A stretch of DNA of 45,521 nucleotides from JBBQQG01 sp038216175 (GTDB taxonomy: Bacteria; Patescibacteriota; Saccharimonadia; Saccharimonadales; OMJO01): contig JBBQQG010000008.1 in assembly GCA_038216175.1 (NCBI GenBank), positions 1-45,521 on the forward strand, written 5' to 3'. Both the position numbers and the translations under genes were made by a program. The notes beneath the pieces were generated by a model. The model worked only from the letters and a program-made list of their open reading frames with translations, was not told the DNA's origin and ran no database searches. Positions 24,111 through 33,013 of this stretch are shown piece by piece. How positions within the stretch are numbered: position 1 is the stretch's first letter; the number at the start of each line of letters is the position of its first letter.

Positions 24111-25304
24111 ATGCAAACAAAAATTGGCAACACCATTTCTTATAAGCGTACATTTTCTACACTAGCTTTAGCTGGTGTTTTGTCTGCTGGTTTTTTGCTA
24201 GCCCCTTATGTTAAAGCAGACAGTTTCGACCAACAGATTCAGTCGCTTAAATCGCAAAATACTCAAACACAGGTACAAGTAAATCAACTTCAGGCACAAG
24301 CTAAGAGCTATCAGGATGTCATAACCGGACTGCAAAGCCAGATTGCTGCCACAACTGCTCAAATTAACGCAAATCAGGCGAAAAGCAATGATTTGCAAAA
24401 CCAAATTACGGCTGCAAAGATCGAACTAGACAAACAGAAAAAACTTCTCGGCGATGATATCAAACAAATGTACGAAGAAGGCCAGATATCAACTCTGGAA
24501 ATGTTGGCATCAAGTAAAAATTTAAGCGAGTTTTTTGATAAACAGCAATATAGAACTTCAGTTCAGAAAAAAATAAAAGACACTTTGGATAAAATAACTG
24601 CCTTAAAAATCCAGTTAAAGAATCAAAAAGACGAAGTAGATCAATTGTTAAAAGATGAGCAGGCTATGCAGGACCAGCTAAATGCTGATCAGGCAAAAGA
24701 AAGCGGTCTATTATCATATACCGAAGATCAAAAGAATCAGTTTACCAAGCAGATTCAGGTAAATAATGCTCAAATCACTCAATTACGGGCACAACAGGCA
24801 GCAGCAGAGCGAGCTGCGTTTGCCGGATCGACAAGTACTAGCGGTGGTATTATTAGCTACCGAGCTCTTACAGGCCAACAGCTGTGTGGCGGCGACTACA
24901 ATTTCCACTGCGCCGATATTCAAGATAATTACACTGACTATTGGGGGCTATGGAATCGAGAGTGCGTATCATATACTGCATGGTACGAGGGTACAATTTT
25001 AAATAAAAGTATTCCCTGGCATTTCTTCGCTGGAGTTGGTAATGCAAACCAGTGGGAAGGCGATTTACTAAGAAACCCGTCTGTAGGCAGTGTTGTCTAT
25101 CCGAGTGAAAACCCATCGACATCGTCGCTAGTTGGAGATGTAGTCTATATGCCGATTGGCGTATTAGGGCATGTTGGAGTAGTACTTGGAGATCTTGGTA
25201 ACGGCTGGTTAAGAGTCGGCCAGTATAATATCTACGACCAGGGACGTTATAGTGAAATGGACCTACAGATTACGCACAATCTTGTATTTTTCCACTTTAA
25301 TTAG
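24111..25304 (+). CDS. Secreted coiled-coil CHAP hydrolase (PcsB/CwlO-like FtsEX effector)
   Basis: 397 residues. Signal peptide with a KR start and hydrophobic core, probable cleavage after APYVKA (residue 36). Residues 40-235 are a long coiled coil with the TLEMLASSKNLSEFFDKQQY hinge typical of PcsB/CwlO. A CHAP domain follows (about 260-397) with C285 in NRECVSYTAW and H354 in LGHVGVV as catalytic residues. It should cut peptidoglycan amide bonds when FtsEX acts. I chose ATG 24111, not the upstream TTG at 24045, because that TTG is the first part of a TTGACA -35 and the extra 22 residues would bury the signal peptide. Confidence 0.9.
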   Translation: MQTKIGNTISYKRTFSTLALAGVLSAGFLLAPYVKADSFDQQIQSLKSQNTQTQVQVNQLQAQAKSYQDVITGLQSQIAATTAQINANQAKSNDLQNQITAAKIELDKQKKLLGDDIKQMYEEGQISTLEMLASSKNLSEFFDKQQYRTSVQKKIKDTLDKITALKIQLKNQKDEVDQLLKDEQAMQDQLNADQAKESGLLSYTEDQKNQFTKQIQVNNAQITQLRAQQAAAERAAFAGSTSTSGGIISYRALTGQQLCGGDYNFHCADIQDNYTDYWGLWNRECVSYTAWYEGTILNKSIPWHFFAGVGNANQWEGDLLRNPSVGSVVYPSENPSTSSLVGDVVYMPIGVLGHVGVVLGDLGNGWLRVGQYNIYDQGRYSEMDLQITHNLVFFHFN

Positions 25305-25395
25305 AATCTAATTTTATTAATTATTTTAAGTTCAAGCTTTAAGTATTTATATGCGATAATGGATTAGTATTTTTGAAAGTCAAACCGGAGGAATA

Positions 25396-26613
25396 TTGAA
25401 TAATCCATTATTATTTATTGCAAAATATAAAAGGCAATTATTAAAAAACTTATCAATTGTAATAGTTGTCTCAGGAATTTTTTTTCTAGGGTGGGGAATT
25501 GGCAACGGTCGTATTAATATTGGGCCCGATGCAGTTTTTCGAAAATCAACCCAGAAAAACCTGCCATCAAAACTAGACTATTCTTCAGCAGATAAAGTAT
25601 ATAATACTCTTAAAGCTGATTTTGATGGAACTTTAGACCCAGCAAAACTTCAAGACGGCATTAATGAGGGGATTGCCAAAGCGACCGGTGATCCTTATAC
25701 CGAATACTTTAATCCTACTGATGCTAAACAATTTAATAGCGACCTTAACGGAACTTTTACAGGTATAGGTGCAGAGCTAAGTAAAAATAATACGGATATA
25801 GTAATAATTTCTCCAATAAGCGGATTTCCTGCCGACAAAGCAGGACTTAAGCCTAAAGACATTATCGCAGAGATTGATGGTAAGAGCGCTTATGATATTT
25901 CAATAACTGACGCAGTCAGTAAAATTAGAGGTCCAGAAGGTACGGACGTAAAACTTAAAATAGTCCGAAATACCAGTCAGATCATTGATCTGACAATTAC
26001 CCGTCAGAAGATTACAATTCCTAGTGTAGATTCAAAAATTTTAGATGGCAATCTAGGTTATATAAAAATAAGTAGATTTTCTGAAGATACTAATACTTTG
26101 GCTAAACAAGCAGCTGACAAATTTAAGTCAGCAAATGTAAAAGGGATTATATTAGATGTTAGAGGTGATCCAGGGGGACTTCTCGATGCTGCAGTAGGTG
26201 TTTCTGGTCTTTGGTTGCCAGAAGGTAAAACTGTGCTGTCAGAACGTAGGAGCGGTATTATTGTTCGGAGCTATTTGTCACAGGGACCGGGTGAACTCTC
26301 AGGGATACCAACAGTTGTGTTAATCAATGAAGGTAGTGCCAGTGCTAGCGAAATAACGGCGGGCGCACTTAAGGATAATAATGCGGCAACATTAACAGGC
26401 TTAAAGAGCTATGGCAAAGGCAGTGTTCAGCAGATCGAACAACTTCCCGGAGGAGCAATGTTAAAAGTGACGATAGCTAGGTGGTATACTCCAGCCGGTA
26501 AAAATATAGACAAAGCAGGTATTAATCCTGATAAGGTGATTAAAATTAGCGACGATGATATTAAAAATAATAAAGATCCGCAGTTAGATTCAGCGATTAA
26601 CCAACTCAAATAA
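25396..26613 (+). CDS. ctpA: C-terminal processing protease, S41 (CtpA)
   Basis: 405 residues. An N-terminal anchor (about 17-36), a PDZ domain at 110-190 (ISPISGFPADKAGLKPKDIIAEIDG), and the S41 core with the catalytic Ser in EGSASASEI and the Lys in YGKGSVQ, forming the Ser/Lys dyad. Extracytoplasmic. Start is TTG behind an excellent GGAGG (25387-25391); TGC plus GATAAT (25352-25360) may be its promoter. It follows ftsEX and the CHAP hydrolase; in other bacteria Ctp proteases degrade such hydrolases, so a regulatory tie is plausible. Confidence 0.93.
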   Translation: MNNPLLFIAKYKRQLLKNLSIVIVVSGIFFLGWGIGNGRINIGPDAVFRKSTQKNLPSKLDYSSADKVYNTLKADFDGTLDPAKLQDGINEGIAKATGDPYTEYFNPTDAKQFNSDLNGTFTGIGAELSKNNTDIVIISPISGFPADKAGLKPKDIIAEIDGKSAYDISITDAVSKIRGPEGTDVKLKIVRNTSQIIDLTITRQKITIPSVDSKILDGNLGYIKISRFSEDTNTLAKQAADKFKSANVKGIILDVRGDPGGLLDAAVGVSGLWLPEGKTVLSERRSGIIVRSYLSQGPGELSGIPTVVLINEGSASASEITAGALKDNNAATLTGLKSYGKGSVQQIEQLPGGAMLKVTIARWYTPAGKNIDKAGINPDKVIKISDDDIKNNKDPQLDSAINQLK

Positions 26614-26712
26614 CGGGAACAAATTACAGAAGTAATTGTGGTATTTTAGACGCTTGTGCAAATATTAACTGTAGGGTAGTATCTAAACAGTAAATATAAG
26701 AGGTGTGTATTA

Positions 26713-28326
26713 GTGGCAAGACGTCCAACTAAGTATGTATTTGTTACAGGTGGTGTACTTTCTGGACTAGGGAAGGGTATAACTGCCGCTTCTATTGGAA
26801 ATCTTTTAAAGGCTCGCGGATTATCAGTAAATATTCAGAAATGCGATCCATATTTAAATGTCGATGCTGGCACGCTTAACCCTGCCGAGCATGGCGAATG
26901 TTTTGTAACAAAAGACGGAGCAGAAACTGATTTAGATCTTGGACATTATGAAAGATTTTTAGATCAAGAATTAACCCAATCTAGTTCACTTATGAGTGGT
27001 CGAGTGCTTAGTAAAGTCATAAACGACGAGAGGCACGGGAAATACCTTGGTAAAACCGTTCAATTTATTCCTCATGTTACTCAATGTATTATCAATGAAA
27101 TAATAGCTGCCAGCGATGGCTTTGATGTTCATATAGTTGAGATCGGCGGTACGGTAGGTGATTATGAAGGGCTCAGCTTTATTGAAGGTATTCGAGAACT
27201 TGGTTATAAAGTTGGACGAGATAACTGTTTGTATGTTCATGTTGTTTATGTACCTTATTTAGGTGCCAGTCATGAATATAAAACCAAGCCTGCCCAAAAC
27301 GCGGTTCGTGATTTAAGAGGCCTTGGACTTGTGCCAGATGTACTGGTTGCTCGAAGTGAAGAGAAATCGCCCAAAAATATTATAAGTAAATTAAGCTTGT
27401 TCTCTGGAGTCGATCAGAAAGCTATAGCTCTACTCCCAAACGCAGCTACGATTTACGATGTTCCGCTAACGTTAGAAGATACTGGTATAGCTGACGTCAT
27501 ATGCTTAAGACTAGGACTCAAGATTGCAAAGCCGGATTTAAACGAATGGAGAAGCGTAGTTAAGAAAGCACTTTCTAAATCAGGCAAGAACGTGACTGTT
27601 GGGGTAGTTGCAAAATATATGGATAATCAGGATACGTATATGTCGGTATTTGAAGCCCTTCGATCTGCAGCTTGGAAGAATAATGTGAAATTAGTCATTA
27701 AATGGATCGAAGCTGAAAAATTAGAATCAGACGATAATGGGATTTATTCTGAACTCGAGAAATGTGATGGAATAGTCGTTCCTGGTGGCTTCGGCACTAG
27801 AGCCTTAGAAGGAAAGATAAAAGCTGCACAGTATTGTCTTAATAAAAAAATTCCATATCTCGGACTTTGTTTGGGCCTTCAGATGGCAGTAATTGCAGCT
27901 GCTAGGAATAGTGGTATTAAGTCTGCCACAACTACAGAACTTGATTCAAATAGTCCCGATCAAGTCATTAATACGATGATTGATCAGAAAGGCAAAGAGA
28001 ATACTGGTGGCACAATGCGACTAGGCGAGTATCCTTGCGTGATAACAAAAAACAGTCTGTCAGCTAAGATTTATGGAACAACCCAAATTGTAGAGCGACA
28101 TAGGCATCGATACGAATGTAATAATAATTATCGTGATCAATATGAAAAATGGGGGATAAGAGTAGTTGGTACGTCGCCTGACGGTAATCTTGTTGAGATG
28201 ATTGAGGCTATTAATCATCCGTTTATGGTAGCAAGTCAGTTTCATCCAGAATTTAAGTCTCGGCCAAATCGACCTCACCCTATGTTTGACGGATTTATGG
28301 CAGCACTACTATCTAAATTAGTGTAA
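26713..28326 (+). CDS. pyrG: CTP synthase
   Basis: 537 residues. Makes CTP from UTP, ATP and glutamine. The synthetase half shows KYVFVTGGVLSGLGKGI, KCDPYLNVDAGTLNPAEHGE and VQFIPHVTQ; the glutaminase half shows PGGFG, the nucleophile Cys in LGLCLGLQ, and the His-Glu pair in SQFHPEF. GTG start with AGAGGTG (26699-26705) 7 bases upstream. TTGTGC, 17 bases, TAGTAT upstream is a possible promoter. It is the only nucleotide-synthesis gene in the window, which fits an organism that imports or scavenges most precursors. Confidence 0.97.
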   Translation: MARRPTKYVFVTGGVLSGLGKGITAASIGNLLKARGLSVNIQKCDPYLNVDAGTLNPAEHGECFVTKDGAETDLDLGHYERFLDQELTQSSSLMSGRVLSKVINDERHGKYLGKTVQFIPHVTQCIINEIIAASDGFDVHIVEIGGTVGDYEGLSFIEGIRELGYKVGRDNCLYVHVVYVPYLGASHEYKTKPAQNAVRDLRGLGLVPDVLVARSEEKSPKNIISKLSLFSGVDQKAIALLPNAATIYDVPLTLEDTGIADVICLRLGLKIAKPDLNEWRSVVKKALSKSGKNVTVGVVAKYMDNQDTYMSVFEALRSAAWKNNVKLVIKWIEAEKLESDDNGIYSELEKCDGIVVPGGFGTRALEGKIKAAQYCLNKKIPYLGLCLGLQMAVIAAARNSGIKSATTTELDSNSPDQVINTMIDQKGKENTGGTMRLGEYPCVITKNSLSAKIYGTTQIVERHRHRYECNNNYRDQYEKWGIRVVGTSPDGNLVEMIEAINHPFMVASQFHPEFKSRPNRPHPMFDGFMAALLSKLV

Positions 28327-28357
28327 ATTAAAACACTTGATTTAAGTCATAAGCACC

Positions 28358-28386
28358 TTGCCGAATAGGTGTAATTATGGTAACAT
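28358..28386 (+). promoter_or_regulatory. Promoter of response regulator gene
   Basis: TTGCCG (28358-28363), 17 bases, TAACAT (28381-28386) with TGG before it. The ATG follows after 6 bases. A CACCT/AGGTG inverted repeat (28354-28358 with 28367-28371) straddles the -35 and could be an operator. Confidence 0.5.
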
Positions 28387-28392
28387 CAGCAT

Positions 28393-29031
28393 ATGGATGA
28401 CAACACACAAATACCTCAAACACCGATTGAACCAAGTACTCAGGAATCGAATATAAATATAACTCCCAGTGATCAGAATCCGATAGCGATACAGCCAGCG
28501 ACAGATATCAATGCCCAGCCAACAACTATGCCAGAAGTAGCAACTAACACTACAATAGAAAATCATATAGATGATCATACTATGCCAATGCCCGCAGCTC
28601 CCGGTCCAGTTGCAGATATGCCAGCCGAGACACCGATAGTTAACAATAATTCAGGTGATAGTAAAAAGATACTGTTAGTAGAAGATGACGAAGCATTAGC
28701 TGCCGTATATAAAACAAGGTTAACGGCTGAAGGATTTGACATCAAACATGTGCCTAATGGCGAAGATGCTTTAGCAGCGGCTTTGAGTTATAAACCAAAC
28801 TTGATTCTGTTAGATGTCATGATGCCGAAGGTTAGCGGCTTCGACGTTTTAGACATACTTAGAAATACGCCTGAAACAGCACACGTAAAAGTAATAATGC
28901 TGACTGCACTTAGCCAGGATGCTGATAAACAGCGTGCACAAAGTCTTGGAGTCGATGAATATTTGGTAAAATCACAAGTTGTGATAGCTGATGTTGTTGA
29001 GAAAATCAAAAAACTACTTGGAATTTCTTAA
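28393..29031 (+). CDS. Single-domain response regulator with disordered N-terminal extension
   Basis: 212 residues. The first 90 are Pro/Thr/Asn/Ile-rich without predicted structure or membrane helix. The receiver domain starts at about 91 and is intact: acidic pocket E97-D98-D99 (LLVEDD), phospho-acceptor D141 in LLDVMMP, T171 and K193. No output domain follows, so it must act through protein contacts or phosphotransfer. No kinase is adjacent. The low-complexity extension is unusual for a CheY-type protein and may tether or space it. Confidence 0.88.
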   Translation: MDDNTQIPQTPIEPSTQESNINITPSDQNPIAIQPATDINAQPTTMPEVATNTTIENHIDDHTMPMPAAPGPVADMPAETPIVNNNSGDSKKILLVEDDEALAAVYKTRLTAEGFDIKHVPNGEDALAAALSYKPNLILLDVMMPKVSGFDVLDILRNTPETAHVKVIMLTALSQDADKQRAQSLGVDEYLVKSQVVIADVVEKIKKLLGIS

Positions 29032-29047
29032 TTTCTTAATAAATTAA
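29028..29047. terminator. AT hairpin between convergent genes
   Basis: TTAATTT (29028-29034), 6-base loop, AAATTAA (29041-29047), placed exactly between the stop codons of the response regulator and rpmA, which converge. The stem is all A/T, so termination strength is doubtful, but T-runs on both strands suit a bidirectional signal. Confidence 0.35.
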
Positions 29048-29051
29048 ACTT

Positions 29052-29324
29052 CTATTCGACAGTAACTTCGGTACGAGCGACAGATCTACCGGTAAAAAGT
29101 CTGACCCGTCGACTTTTATAAGTAACTATGCCGTCTTTTGCGGCGTGAATGGTGTAATTTCTGCTAATGAATGCACCTTTACCGGCTCTTTTTGTCTGAC
29201 CGACCTGTCTTACTATAACTTGTCCGGTTTTTACTTTTTCTCCGCCAAATAGTTTAACACCTAATCGTTGACCAGGGCTATCATGGTTGTTCTTCGAAGT
29301 TCCACCAGCTTTTACATGCGACAT
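29052..29324 (-). CDS. rpmA: 50S ribosomal protein bL27
   Basis: 90 residues. bL27 reaches toward the peptidyl-transferase centre with its N-terminal tail. Starts MSHVKAGGTSKNNHDSPGQRLGVKLFGGEKV and continues GQVIVRQVGQT, ISRNYTIHAAKDGIVTYK. The mature-type N terminus shows there is no cleaved Firmicutes-style extension. AAGAGGA (29340-29334 on the minus strand) serves as Shine-Dalgarno and lies in the end of the upstream methyltransferase gene, 4 bases away. rplU is not beside it, unlike in most bacteria. Confidence 0.95.
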   Translation of the reverse strand: MSHVKAGGTSKNNHDSPGQRLGVKLFGGEKVKTGQVIVRQVGQTKRAGKGAFISRNYTIHAAKDGIVTYKSRRVRLFTGRSVARTEVTVE

Positions 29325-29328
29325 ACTA

Positions 29329-30543
29329 TTATTTCCTCTTTAATACTATAAGTTCACGTCCAACAATTTGTTCAGGTCGATAATATATTAACTTGTCATT
29401 TGATGTGTGAACAAAACTTAATCGAGTATACCCCATATCTGTTAAATGGTCAAGAAATGGCAGATGCTTAAAATTATTATCAATTTTCCAAGCTGGAATT
29501 GCCAAACATATTCTAAGACCGGATTTGGACTGATTTGATAAATTTATCAGGAATTTTTTTAATATTGCATCAACATCGCTGATCACTTTTTTTAATTCTG
29601 TATCTTTAGGTTGGCTAGAAAACGGTCTACCCAAATAAGTTTCAGTAGCTAAGATATCGAAGTGCTGCCAATTAAAATTTGTTGCGTCCGCGACATTTAT
29701 TTTCCAGTTATTTTCTTTGAGCTTAAGCCAGCTTAGGTTGGTTTTACTGTAATCAATCATTCTTGGATCGGCATCAGTTCCATAAGCACTGTAACCCATA
29801 AGCGACGCTTCTTGAAGCAATACGCCTGTCCCACAAAAAGGATCTAGAATAGTTAGATTATTTGATTCGGTGTTAGGATCAAGACAAATATTATTGTCCT
29901 TGTCATTCATTACAGGTATTTTGTTTGAAGCAAGATTTATGATAATTTGAGCTAATTTTGGTGGTAGCATTCCTACTCTAGCATCCCGCTTAGGTCTTGC
30001 TTGATCTCTGGCAGTATAAGCAGCAATATCTTGAATAACAATAGTCTGAGCTAGTATTGTTTTTTGACCGTTAGCTATAAAAATTAGATCCCAGCCGGTA
30101 GGACCAGTTAGTCTATTATGTATTATTTGGGCACTTGAAAGTACTTTTGTATTATTTGGAATGACACGTACACTTCTACCTGACTCAATCACTAGTTTTT
30201 TTATTTTTATCGCAGTTGCACTGATAGTTTTCGAAGTTACATCAAGGCCATATACACTAAATCCTATCTTAAGTTTACCGGGAGGAACCATTTTTGCATG
30301 TTCAGGTATGGCTTGAATACAATATTTTTCTATATCATTCCAATCGGCAGAGTCAATAGTAGCCAGTATTTTAGCCAGTTTAATAATGCCACCGAGACGA
30401 TTGAATGCAACTAAACAGGGATCAATATTTATTATAGCTGCATGTGTGCCTACTATTTCGATATTTTCCGCACCATAAAGGCTTTCTAATTCAGCAATAC
30501 CTAAGCTGGGTTGTCTTCCTAATATGGCAATACTTTGATTCAT
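29329..30543 (-). CDS. Trm11/TrmG10-like RNA methyltransferase
   Basis: 404 residues. N-terminal half resembles a THUMP-type RNA-binding region (LGRQPSLGIAELESLYG, then KIGFSVYGLD); GMLPPKLAQIIINLA is the Trm11-family linker; the SAM fold has DPFCGTG (residues 234-240) and YGTDADPRMID. Trm11 enzymes make m2G10 in archaeal and eukaryotic tRNA, and bacterial members are uncommon. The catalytic D-P-P-Y motif is replaced by TETYLG (300-305), so activity or target may differ. Leaderless start predicted: TATACT on the minus strand ends 7 bases before the ATG. Co-transcribed with rpmA. Confidence 0.75.
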   Translation of the reverse strand: MNQSIAILGRQPSLGIAELESLYGAENIEIVGTHAAIINIDPCLVAFNRLGGIIKLAKILATIDSADWNDIEKYCIQAIPEHAKMVPPGKLKIGFSVYGLDVTSKTISATAIKIKKLVIESGRSVRVIPNNTKVLSSAQIIHNRLTGPTGWDLIFIANGQKTILAQTIVIQDIAAYTARDQARPKRDARVGMLPPKLAQIIINLASNKIPVMNDKDNNICLDPNTESNNLTILDPFCGTGVLLQEASLMGYSAYGTDADPRMIDYSKTNLSWLKLKENNWKINVADATNFNWQHFDILATETYLGRPFSSQPKDTELKKVISDVDAILKKFLINLSNQSKSGLRICLAIPAWKIDNNFKHLPFLDHLTDMGYTRLSFVHTSNDKLIYYRPEQIVGRELIVLKRK

Positions 30544-30550
30544 GGAGATA

Positions 30551-30584
30551 AGTATAACTCTGTAGCTATAATATCGGTTATAAT
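30551..30584. promoter_or_regulatory. Divergent leaderless promoters
   Basis: In a 49-base gap, TATACT on the minus strand (30556-30551) ends 7 bases before the methyltransferase ATG, and TATAAT on the plus strand (30579-30584) ends 8 bases before the ATG at 30593. A second plus-strand TATAAT lies at 30567-30572. No convincing -35 boxes. Confidence 0.6.
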
Positions 30585-30592
30585 AAACTCAA

Positions 30593-31630
30593 ATGTCAGA
30601 CAAAAAACAATCACGCTGGAGAATATTCTTAACTTTTGCTACTTTTGCAGCGTTATTAGCATTAGTTATTGCGGTACGTCATCAAATATTTGAAACTATC
30701 GATAATTTACATAAAGTAAATATTATTGCTCTGCCAGCTATGCTTATATGGCAGGGAATTAATTATCATTCATATGCCAAGTTATATCAGACATATTTTC
30801 GAATTTTAGGTGAGAGAATCAGATACAGATCACTTTTAAGAGTCACATTAGAGCTAAATTTTGTGAATAATGTTTTTCCAAGTGGCGGTGTGTCATCGTT
30901 TTCTTATTTTAGTCTAAGAATGAGAGATGCTGGGATTCCCGCAAGTAAATCAGCACTGGTACAACTTGCAAAGTTTATTACTGTTTTCATATCATTTCAA
31001 ATTCTTCTTGTTATAGGTTTATTCTTTCTGGCGCTTGGAGGCAAGGCAAGCGGCCTGACCATATTATTTGCCGGTTCGCTAGCTACGCTTTTATTAGTTT
31101 TTACCGCTGGACTGGCATTTGTTATTGGCAGTAAATCCAGAATTAATGCGTTTTTCACTTATATAACAAGAATAGTAAACTATTTAATTAATTTAGTAAG
31201 ACGAAACAACCCTGAGACTATTAATATTGCAGCTGCCCGAGACAGATTCACTGAGCTCCATGAAAATTATATTGTCTTAAGAAACGACTACAAAGCACTA
31301 AAAGGACCGTTGTTTTGGGCCTTAATTGCTAATACTACAGAGATTCTAACTATTTATACAGTGTACGTTGCTTTTGGGCATTTTGTTAATCCTGGAGCGG
31401 TTATATTAGCCTATGCAGTTGCTAACTTTGCTGGACTAGTTTCAGTATTGCCAGGCGGAGTTGGGATATATGAGGCATTAATGACCGGTGTTTTAGCTGC
31501 GGCAGGTGTGAGCCCTGGGTTAAGTATTCCTGTAACTATAATGTATAGAATTCTGAACATGTTGATTCAGCTTCCGCCGGGCTACTATCTTTATTATAAA
31601 AATTTGCATAGAAAAGAACTACTCGAGTAG
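30593..31630 (+). CDS. Flippase-like / LPG-synthase-type membrane protein (UPF0104, YbhN/AglD family)
   Basis: 345 residues with about eight membrane helices. It shows the family's conserved blocks: NFVNNVFPSGGVSSFSYF in the first third and SVLPGGVGIYEALMTGVLAAAGV near the end (the PGGxGxxE signature). Members range from lysyl-phosphatidylglycerol flippase domains to AglD-like partners of glycosyltransferases. There is no catalytic synthase domain attached. Exact substrate unknown; polyprenyl- or phospholipid-linked cargo is plausible. Leaderless start predicted. Confidence 0.82.
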   Translation: MSDKKQSRWRIFLTFATFAALLALVIAVRHQIFETIDNLHKVNIIALPAMLIWQGINYHSYAKLYQTYFRILGERIRYRSLLRVTLELNFVNNVFPSGGVSSFSYFSLRMRDAGIPASKSALVQLAKFITVFISFQILLVIGLFFLALGGKASGLTILFAGSLATLLLVFTAGLAFVIGSKSRINAFFTYITRIVNYLINLVRRNNPETINIAAARDRFTELHENYIVLRNDYKALKGPLFWALIANTTEILTIYTVYVAFGHFVNPGAVILAYAVANFAGLVSVLPGGVGIYEALMTGVLAAAGVSPGLSIPVTIMYRILNMLIQLPPGYYLYYKNLHRKELLE

Positions 31631-31686
31631 CTTTAATTTATTCAATATTGATTGCAATTATTAATAACTACTAACAAACTACGCAT

Positions 31687-32805
31687 ATGGAAGAAATAAT
31701 TTTTACAGTTTCAGATTTTGTCTCAGTACTTAATCAGACCCTAGAAACTGCCTATACCAGTGCAATCATTGTTGGTGAACTTGCTAATTTTCGAATTAGC
31801 AAAAACCGCTGGGTTTATTTTGATTTAAAAGATGATTTTAGCAGTGTTAAGTTTTTCGGAACTGTGTATCAACTCCCTGGACCCCTTGAAGACGGGCTAA
31901 TGATTCAAGTAAGAGGAACCCCGAAATTACATCAGCAATATGGTTTTAGTATTAATGTTCAATTTATGAGTCCGGTAGGCGAAGGTTCAATAAAAAAAGC
32001 ATCCGATTTGTTAAGGATTCAATTAACAAAAGAAGGTTTATTCGATTTAAATCGAAAGCGGCAAATACCTTTCCCTCCAACAAGAATTGGTTTAATAACA
32101 TCCGATGAATCGGCTGCGTATCATGATTTTGTAAAGATATTAAATGAGCGGTGGAGCGGTGTAGATGTTTTACATGCTAACGTCCAAGTTCAAGGAGAGC
32201 CAGCAGTAAATCAAATAGTAAATGCGATAAATTATTTTAATTCGCATTCACAACCGGTTGAGGTCTTGGTTATTACTCGTGGTGGTGGCAGTATCGAAGA
32301 TCTAAGCGTGTTTAGCAGCGAACAGGTTACTAGAGCTGTAGCCGGCAGCCGGATACCAACTTTAGTGGCGATAGGTCATGAAATAGATGTTAGTTTAGCT
32401 GAACTAGCTGCCGATCAACGAGCAAGCACCCCTAGTAATGCAGCACAGCTTTTAGTACCGGAGAAAAAACAGATATTAACTAATTTAAAGAATTATTCGA
32501 TAAAAATGAATGATCAAATGGATACAATAATTAAACAAATATTAATTCAAAATCAAACCAGTAAAGATGCATTAAGTGGTTATTGGCGGCAAATACTATA
32601 CAATTTCAAAACTAATATCGACCAAAAAGAGCAACTTCTTAAGGCACTTAGTCCAATCACAGTACTAAGCCGGGGTTATTCAATTATTAGAAGTGAAGGT
32701 AAAATATTAACAAGTATTAGTCAGGTTAAAAAAGTTAAAAAAATCGATCTAGAACTTAGCGACGGTAAAACTAGCGTGTTTATTAATAAAGATACGGTAA
32801 AATAA
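31687..32805 (+). CDS. xseA: Exodeoxyribonuclease VII large subunit
   Basis: 372 residues, shorter than E. coli XseA (456) with a trimmed coiled-coil tail. An N-terminal OB fold (FTVSDFVSVLNQTLETAYTSAIIVGELANFRISKNRWVYFDLKD) is followed by the catalytic domain with PPTRIGLITSDESAAYHDF, VLVITRGGGSIEDLSVF and the GHEIDVSLAELAADQRASTPSNAA block. Digests single-stranded DNA to short oligonucleotides with XseB, whose gene starts 4 bases after the stop. Confidence 0.94.
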   Translation: MEEIIFTVSDFVSVLNQTLETAYTSAIIVGELANFRISKNRWVYFDLKDDFSSVKFFGTVYQLPGPLEDGLMIQVRGTPKLHQQYGFSINVQFMSPVGEGSIKKASDLLRIQLTKEGLFDLNRKRQIPFPPTRIGLITSDESAAYHDFVKILNERWSGVDVLHANVQVQGEPAVNQIVNAINYFNSHSQPVEVLVITRGGGSIEDLSVFSSEQVTRAVAGSRIPTLVAIGHEIDVSLAELAADQRASTPSNAAQLLVPEKKQILTNLKNYSIKMNDQMDTIIKQILIQNQTSKDALSGYWRQILYNFKTNIDQKEQLLKALSPITVLSRGYSIIRSEGKILTSISQVKKVKKIDLELSDGKTSVFINKDTVK

Positions 32806-32809
32806 GAAA

Positions 32810-33007
32810 ATGAGTAAAAAGTCTGAATCTTTTTTAGAATTAAGTAACGAACTTGATTTAATTTTAGAAAAACTACAAAACATTCAGACAGATATTGACG
32901 ATGCAACAAGTGCATATGAGCGCGGCGCAGAACTGATTAATAAATTAGAAGATTATCTTAAAAATGCACAAAACAAGGTAGAAAAAATTAACCAAAAATT
33001 AAGTTAA
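32810..33007 (+). CDS. xseB: Exodeoxyribonuclease VII small subunit
   Basis: 65 residues, a helical hairpin with the family pattern: ELDLILEKLQN, then DIDDATSAYERGAELINKLEDYLKNAQNKVEKI. Several copies wrap the coiled coil of XseA. Directly after xseA. Confidence 0.9.
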   Translation: MSKKSESFLELSNELDLILEKLQNIQTDIDDATSAYERGAELINKLEDYLKNAQNKVEKINQKLS

Positions 33008-33013
33008 ATTCTT

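Noticed and set aside
24766..25122. Alternative-frame open frames inside the CHAP hydrolase gene
   Set aside because: The main frame has clear catalytic motifs and the others lack any family pattern or start signal.
25299..25313. Intrinsic terminator after the CHAP hydrolase
   Set aside because: AATTA/TAATT gives only five A/T pairs around a five-base loop overlapping the stop codon; too weak to annotate.
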